7,191 nt of DNA, from assembly GCA_031260775.1 (NCBI GenBank), contig JAISKW010000153.1, forward strand, positions 1 through 7,191, given 5' to 3'. Origin of the DNA: Christensenellaceae bacterium (GTDB lineage: Bacteria > Bacillota > Clostridia > Christensenellales > DTU072). How positions within the stretch are numbered: position 1 is the first letter of the stretch; each line of letters starts with the position of its first letter. Of this stretch, positions 5,329-7,191 are shown in pieces. The notes under the pieces were generated by a model, which worked only from the letters and a program-made list of their open reading frames with translations, was not told the origin of the DNA and did not search any database. The translations under genes were made by a program, and so were the position numbers.

Positions 5329-6783
5329 CTAAACCGCTTCCGGCTCCGGCTCGGAAACCTCGGGCGCGGCGGCAGATTTTCTTCTTTCCTCCAATTCCCG
5401 GGCGATTGTTAATTTTTTCTCGCCGACAAGGTCATATTTGAAGATGGGGAAAATAGAGAGCAAGCCGAACAGTCCCGGGAGGAATGCATAAGCAAGATGT
5501 ATGGTTTCCTGCGTTTTCGCGCTCGACTCGATAACGTTGGGGTCGTAGCCCGAAAGTCCTACAACAATAAGACCTAACGCCGTACCCATCGCGAGTGTCA
5601 GCTTAATAACTAAGGTCAAAATGGCGTAGCTTGCACCCTCGGTACGGTGTCCTGTTTTGTGCTCGTAGTAATCGATGCAGTCGGCAACCATAACCATAGG
5701 CATGATATTGACGATACAAAACTGAAAGCCCAAAAGAAACAGCAACGGTAACAGCGTGTACAATTCTTTGTTAAAGAAGAACACTACATACGAGATTGTA
5801 GAAATAACAAAGCCGTAAATTGAAACGCCTATATACGTTTTCTTTTCGTCGAACTTTTTAATTAAAACGGGCATAACCGCCATACCGAGCATCGCGCCGA
5901 TTCCGCAGCTCATACCGACAACCAAAACGAGGCTGGGATTACCCGTGTATGCGGTTGCCGCTTGAATGCCCATACCCGCTTGAATTTGTCTGCCGAAGCC
6001 GAGCAAGCACGAAACTACGACAAGCAGCAGCGGTTTGTTGCCCTTAACCGTTTCGAACATCGTTTTGAAGCTCATTTTTTCGGCCTTATAAGGTACGCGC
6101 TCCTTATTGATAAAGAAAATTAACAGGAACAGTCCGCCGCCGAGAACCGAAATAACAATGGAGGTAACGAAATATTCCATTCCGCTTACAACGCCCGTGC
6201 CTACAAAACCGGGGTTGCCGCCGGGGACAATCATACAAACGAACGGCATAATTCCGGCGCAAGCGACGAGTCCTACGGATTTTAAGGTGTTGGAGAGGGA
6301 AATTACATTTGTTTTTTCGGTGGGGTTAGGGGTCAGAACGGAGGCAATGCCTTGTGAAGGAACGTCGCCCAAGGTCATTAACAGCGTCCAAAAGAATGTA
6401 ACGACCGTAACATACACATACAATCCCGCTTTACTGAACGAATCCTTAGGCGTTATGCCCGGAATGAACATTACGACGGTCAAAATTGCAAGGGGAATTG
6501 CGGTGATTGCGATAAACGGCTTAAGTTTGCCGTATTTTGTGTCGGTTTTATCAATTAAATTGCCGACAATAGGGTCAAAAATGACGGTTACGATTTTAAC
6601 GACTAATACTATGACGCCGACAATGGCTATGTCCGCGCCGAGCATTCCGAAAAACTCCGCTTGATAGGTGTTTAATAACCCTACAAACAGATAAAAGCCG
6701 AACAAGCCGAATGAGTAAGCAAAAATATCCTTAAATTTAAGGTACTTAATCTGACTGGTGTCCTCGTTTAATTTTTCTTCCAT
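5329..6783 (-). CDS. GPH-family (MelB-like) sugar:cation symporter
   Basis: A 484-aa, 12-helix inner-membrane protein of the glycoside-pentoside-hexuronide:cation symporter family (TC 2.A.2, within the major facilitator superfamily). The N-terminal signature of helix 2 and loop 2-3 is clear: FDPIVGNLIDKTDTKYGKLK (69-88; family DP--G-L-D-T-T-WGK-RP). It includes acidic residues D70 and D78 in the region where MelB binds its coupling cation. The central loop (about 228-250) is basic. The loop 10-11 signature ADCIDYYEHKTGHRTEGA at 367-384 matches the family ADC-DY-E-KTG-R-EG. The C-terminal 30 residues form a charged, Ala/Pro/Glu-rich cytoplasmic tail. The substrate cannot be named: no glycosidase or sugar-catabolic gene is adjacent. 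The gene appears monocistronic, with its own leader hairpin and the shared terminator. The start lies 20 residues before the first helix and has no Shine-Dalgarno sequence. Confidence 0.93.
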   Translation of the reverse strand: MEEKLNEDTSQIKYLKFKDIFAYSFGLFGFYLFVGLLNTYQAEFFGMLGADIAIVGVIVLVVKIVTVIFDPIVGNLIDKTDTKYGKLKPFIAITAIPLAILTVVMFIPGITPKDSFSKAGLYVYVTVVTFFWTLLMTLGDVPSQGIASVLTPNPTEKTNVISLSNTLKSVGLVACAGIMPFVCMIVPGGNPGFVGTGVVSGMEYFVTSIVISVLGGGLFLLIFFINKERVPYKAEKMSFKTMFETVKGNKPLLLVVVSCLLGFGRQIQAGMGIQAATAYTGNPSLVLVVGMSCGIGAMLGMAVMPVLIKKFDEKKTYIGVSIYGFVISTISYVVFFFNKELYTLLPLLFLLGFQFCIVNIMPMVMVADCIDYYEHKTGHRTEGASYAILTLVIKLTLAMGTALGLIVVGLSGYDPNVIESSAKTQETIHLAYAFLPGLFGLLSIFPIFKYDLVGEKKLTIARELEERRKSAAAPEVSEPEPEAV

Positions 6784-6795
6784 TATTATATAACG

Positions 6796-6812
6796 GCGCG
6801 GGATTCCCGCGC
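6796..6812 (-). other. GC-rich leader stem-loop upstream of the symporter gene
   Basis: GCGCGGG and CCCGCGC form a perfect 7-bp, all-GC stem around a 3-base loop, standing out sharply from the AT-rich spacer. It ends 12 bases before the symporter ATG, leaving an unstructured TATATAATA-type linker. There is no U-run, so it is unlikely to be a terminator. If the promoter call at 6820-6848 is right, it forms the extreme 5' end of the symporter mRNA and could protect it from decay or influence initiation. Confidence 0.6.
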
Positions 6813-6819
6813 ATAATTA

Positions 6820-6848
6820 AGTGTAATATGAGGAAGAATTCAAAACAA
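6820..6848 (-). promoter_or_regulatory. Weak candidate promoter for the symporter gene
   Basis: Read on the minus strand, TTGTTT (6848-6843) and TACACT (6825-6820) are separated by 17 bp, giving initiation near 6813, immediately before the GC-rich stem-loop. The hexamers match the consensus at only three and four of six positions. An alternative pair, TTGAAT with TTAATT slightly downstream, also has 17-bp spacing and is equally weak. Confidence 0.3.
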
Positions 6849-6872
6849 TCCTAAAATTTGGGAGCGACACTC

Positions 6873-6906
6873 CGTGAGGAATCGGAACAGAATTCCGATT
6901 CCTCCG
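6873..6906 (-). terminator. Long inverted repeat after gdhA (possible terminator or mRNA stabiliser)
   Basis: GAGGAATCGGAA (6876-6887) and TTCCGATTCCTC (6893-6904) form a perfect 12-bp stem with a 5-base loop, extendable by a CG pair set past one bulged base. It starts 10 bp after the glutamate dehydrogenase stop codon, where a terminator is expected. However, no U-run follows on the minus strand. A second, smaller inverted repeat (GGAG-TGTCG-CTCC, about 6861-6873) comes next. Termination is inferred from position and stem strength; a dispersed palindromic repeat is an alternative. Confidence 0.5.
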
Positions 6907-6916
6907 ACTTAACCGA

Positions 6917-7191
6917 TTATTGTACGCCGTAGGCAAGCATAGCGTCGGCGACTTTTTCAAAGCCGGCGATATTCGCTCCGACAACAAAGTTGCCCTTTGC
7001 GCCGTATTTCTCGGCGGACGCGGACATTTGCGCGTAAATATTTTTCATTATTCCGTTGAGTTTTGCATCAACCTCGGCGAAAGTCCACGAAAGACGCTGA
7101 CTGTTTTGACTCATTTCAAGCGCACTCGTCGCGACGCCGCCGGCATTTGCGGCTTTTGCCGGAGCGAATAAAACCTTGCCTTTGAGGAATA
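6917..7191 (-). CDS. gdhA: NADP-type glutamate dehydrogenase, C-terminal fragment
   Basis: Only the last 90 codons are present; the gene continues beyond the right edge. Reading in frame from the edge gives FLKGKVLFAPAKAANAGGVA and then TSALEMSQNSQRLSW, and the protein ends in GANIAGFEKVADAMLAYGVQ. This is the characteristic C-terminus of hexameric bacterial glutamate dehydrogenase (PAKAANAGGVA-S-LEM-QNS-R--W and N-V-GANIAGF-KVADAM-A-G). The enzyme interconverts 2-oxoglutarate plus ammonium and glutamate, usually with NADP(H). The catalytic Lys residues and most of the cofactor domain are outside the window, so coenzyme preference is assumed from family resemblance. The apparent ATG at 7114 is internal (the Met of LEMSQNS), not a start. 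Confidence 0.95.
   Translation of the reverse strand, partial: FLKGKVLFAPAKAANAGGVATSALEMSQNSQRLSWTFAEVDAKLNGIMKNIYAQMSASAEKYGAKGNFVVGANIAGFEKVADAMLAYGVQ

Noticed and set aside
5163..5441. A 92-codon plus-strand open frame in the convergent spacer
   Set aside because: It begins inside the small hairpin, runs straight through the bidirectional terminator and then overlaps the symporter 3' end antisense. No family resemblance was seen.
6107..6664. A 185-codon plus-strand open frame antisense to the symporter gene
   Set aside because: Its Thr/Pro/Ile-rich composition is what results from reading the complement of hydrophobic membrane-helix codons. The minus strand carries clear GPH-family motifs.
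6785..6790. TATAAT one base before the symporter ATG as its -10 element
   Set aside because: It would place the transcription start inside the coding sequence, past the ATG, and the protein's first helix leaves no better downstream start.
6917..7114. A 65-aa ORF starting at an ATG at 7114
   Set aside because: The frame stays open upstream to the window edge and encodes PAKAANAGGVATSALE, so this ATG is the internal Met of glutamate dehydrogenase and not a small-gene start.

Overview
The window looks like a chromosomal segment from an uncultured Bacillota, most likely a gut-type Clostridia lineage. This is inferred from gene content and order: a site-2 protease followed by scpA and scpB is the common Bacillota order, and the ROK N-terminus carries the DVGGMSIK variant that I associate with clostridial ROK sugar kinases. 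No rRNA, tRNA, CRISPR array or insertion sequence is visible. Coding sequence is of moderate GC content and the intergenic spacers are AT-rich.

Layout. (1) Positions 4084 down to 1, minus strand: one tight six-gene run of site-2 protease (M50), an enlarged and very divergent ScpA, a divergent ScpB, a calcineurin-type metallophosphoesterase, D-aminoacyl-tRNA deacylase (dtd), and the first 17 codons of a ROK-family kinase cut by the window edge. Spacings are 12, 11, 3, -4 (ATGA overlap) and 1 bp, so these are probably cotranscribed. (2) Positions 4085-4199: an AT-rich divergent promoter region. (3) Positions 4200-5138, plus strand: a stand-alone type-2 argC (N-acetyl-gamma-glutamyl-phosphate reductase). 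(4) Positions 5139-5328: a convergent spacer holding a small hairpin with an alternative pairing partner and a strong bidirectional terminator. (5) Positions 6783-5329, minus strand: a GPH-family (MelB-like) sugar:cation symporter. (6) Positions 6784-6916: a spacer with two perfect inverted repeats. (7) Positions 7191-6917, minus strand: the C-terminal 90 residues of an NADP-type glutamate dehydrogenase.

How the genes fit together. The long operon joins chromosome segregation (ScpAB, the partners of SMC) to housekeeping functions: membrane proteolysis, removal of D-amino acids from tRNA, a phosphoesterase and sugar phosphorylation. argC, the symporter and gdhA serve arginine synthesis, sugar uptake and ammonium assimilation and look like separate transcription units.

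The main points of interest are: (a) the ScpA, which keeps a clear kleisin N-terminal SMC-binding signature at about residues 45-80 but is 440 aa instead of about 250 and otherwise unrecognisable, paired with a ScpB that has low-complexity extensions at both ends; (b) the complete absence of a Shine-Dalgarno sequence at all eight visible start codons; and (c) two transcripts (argC and the symporter) whose predicted 5' ends fall right at a stem-loop followed by a short AT-rich linker and a start codon without a Shine-Dalgarno sequence.
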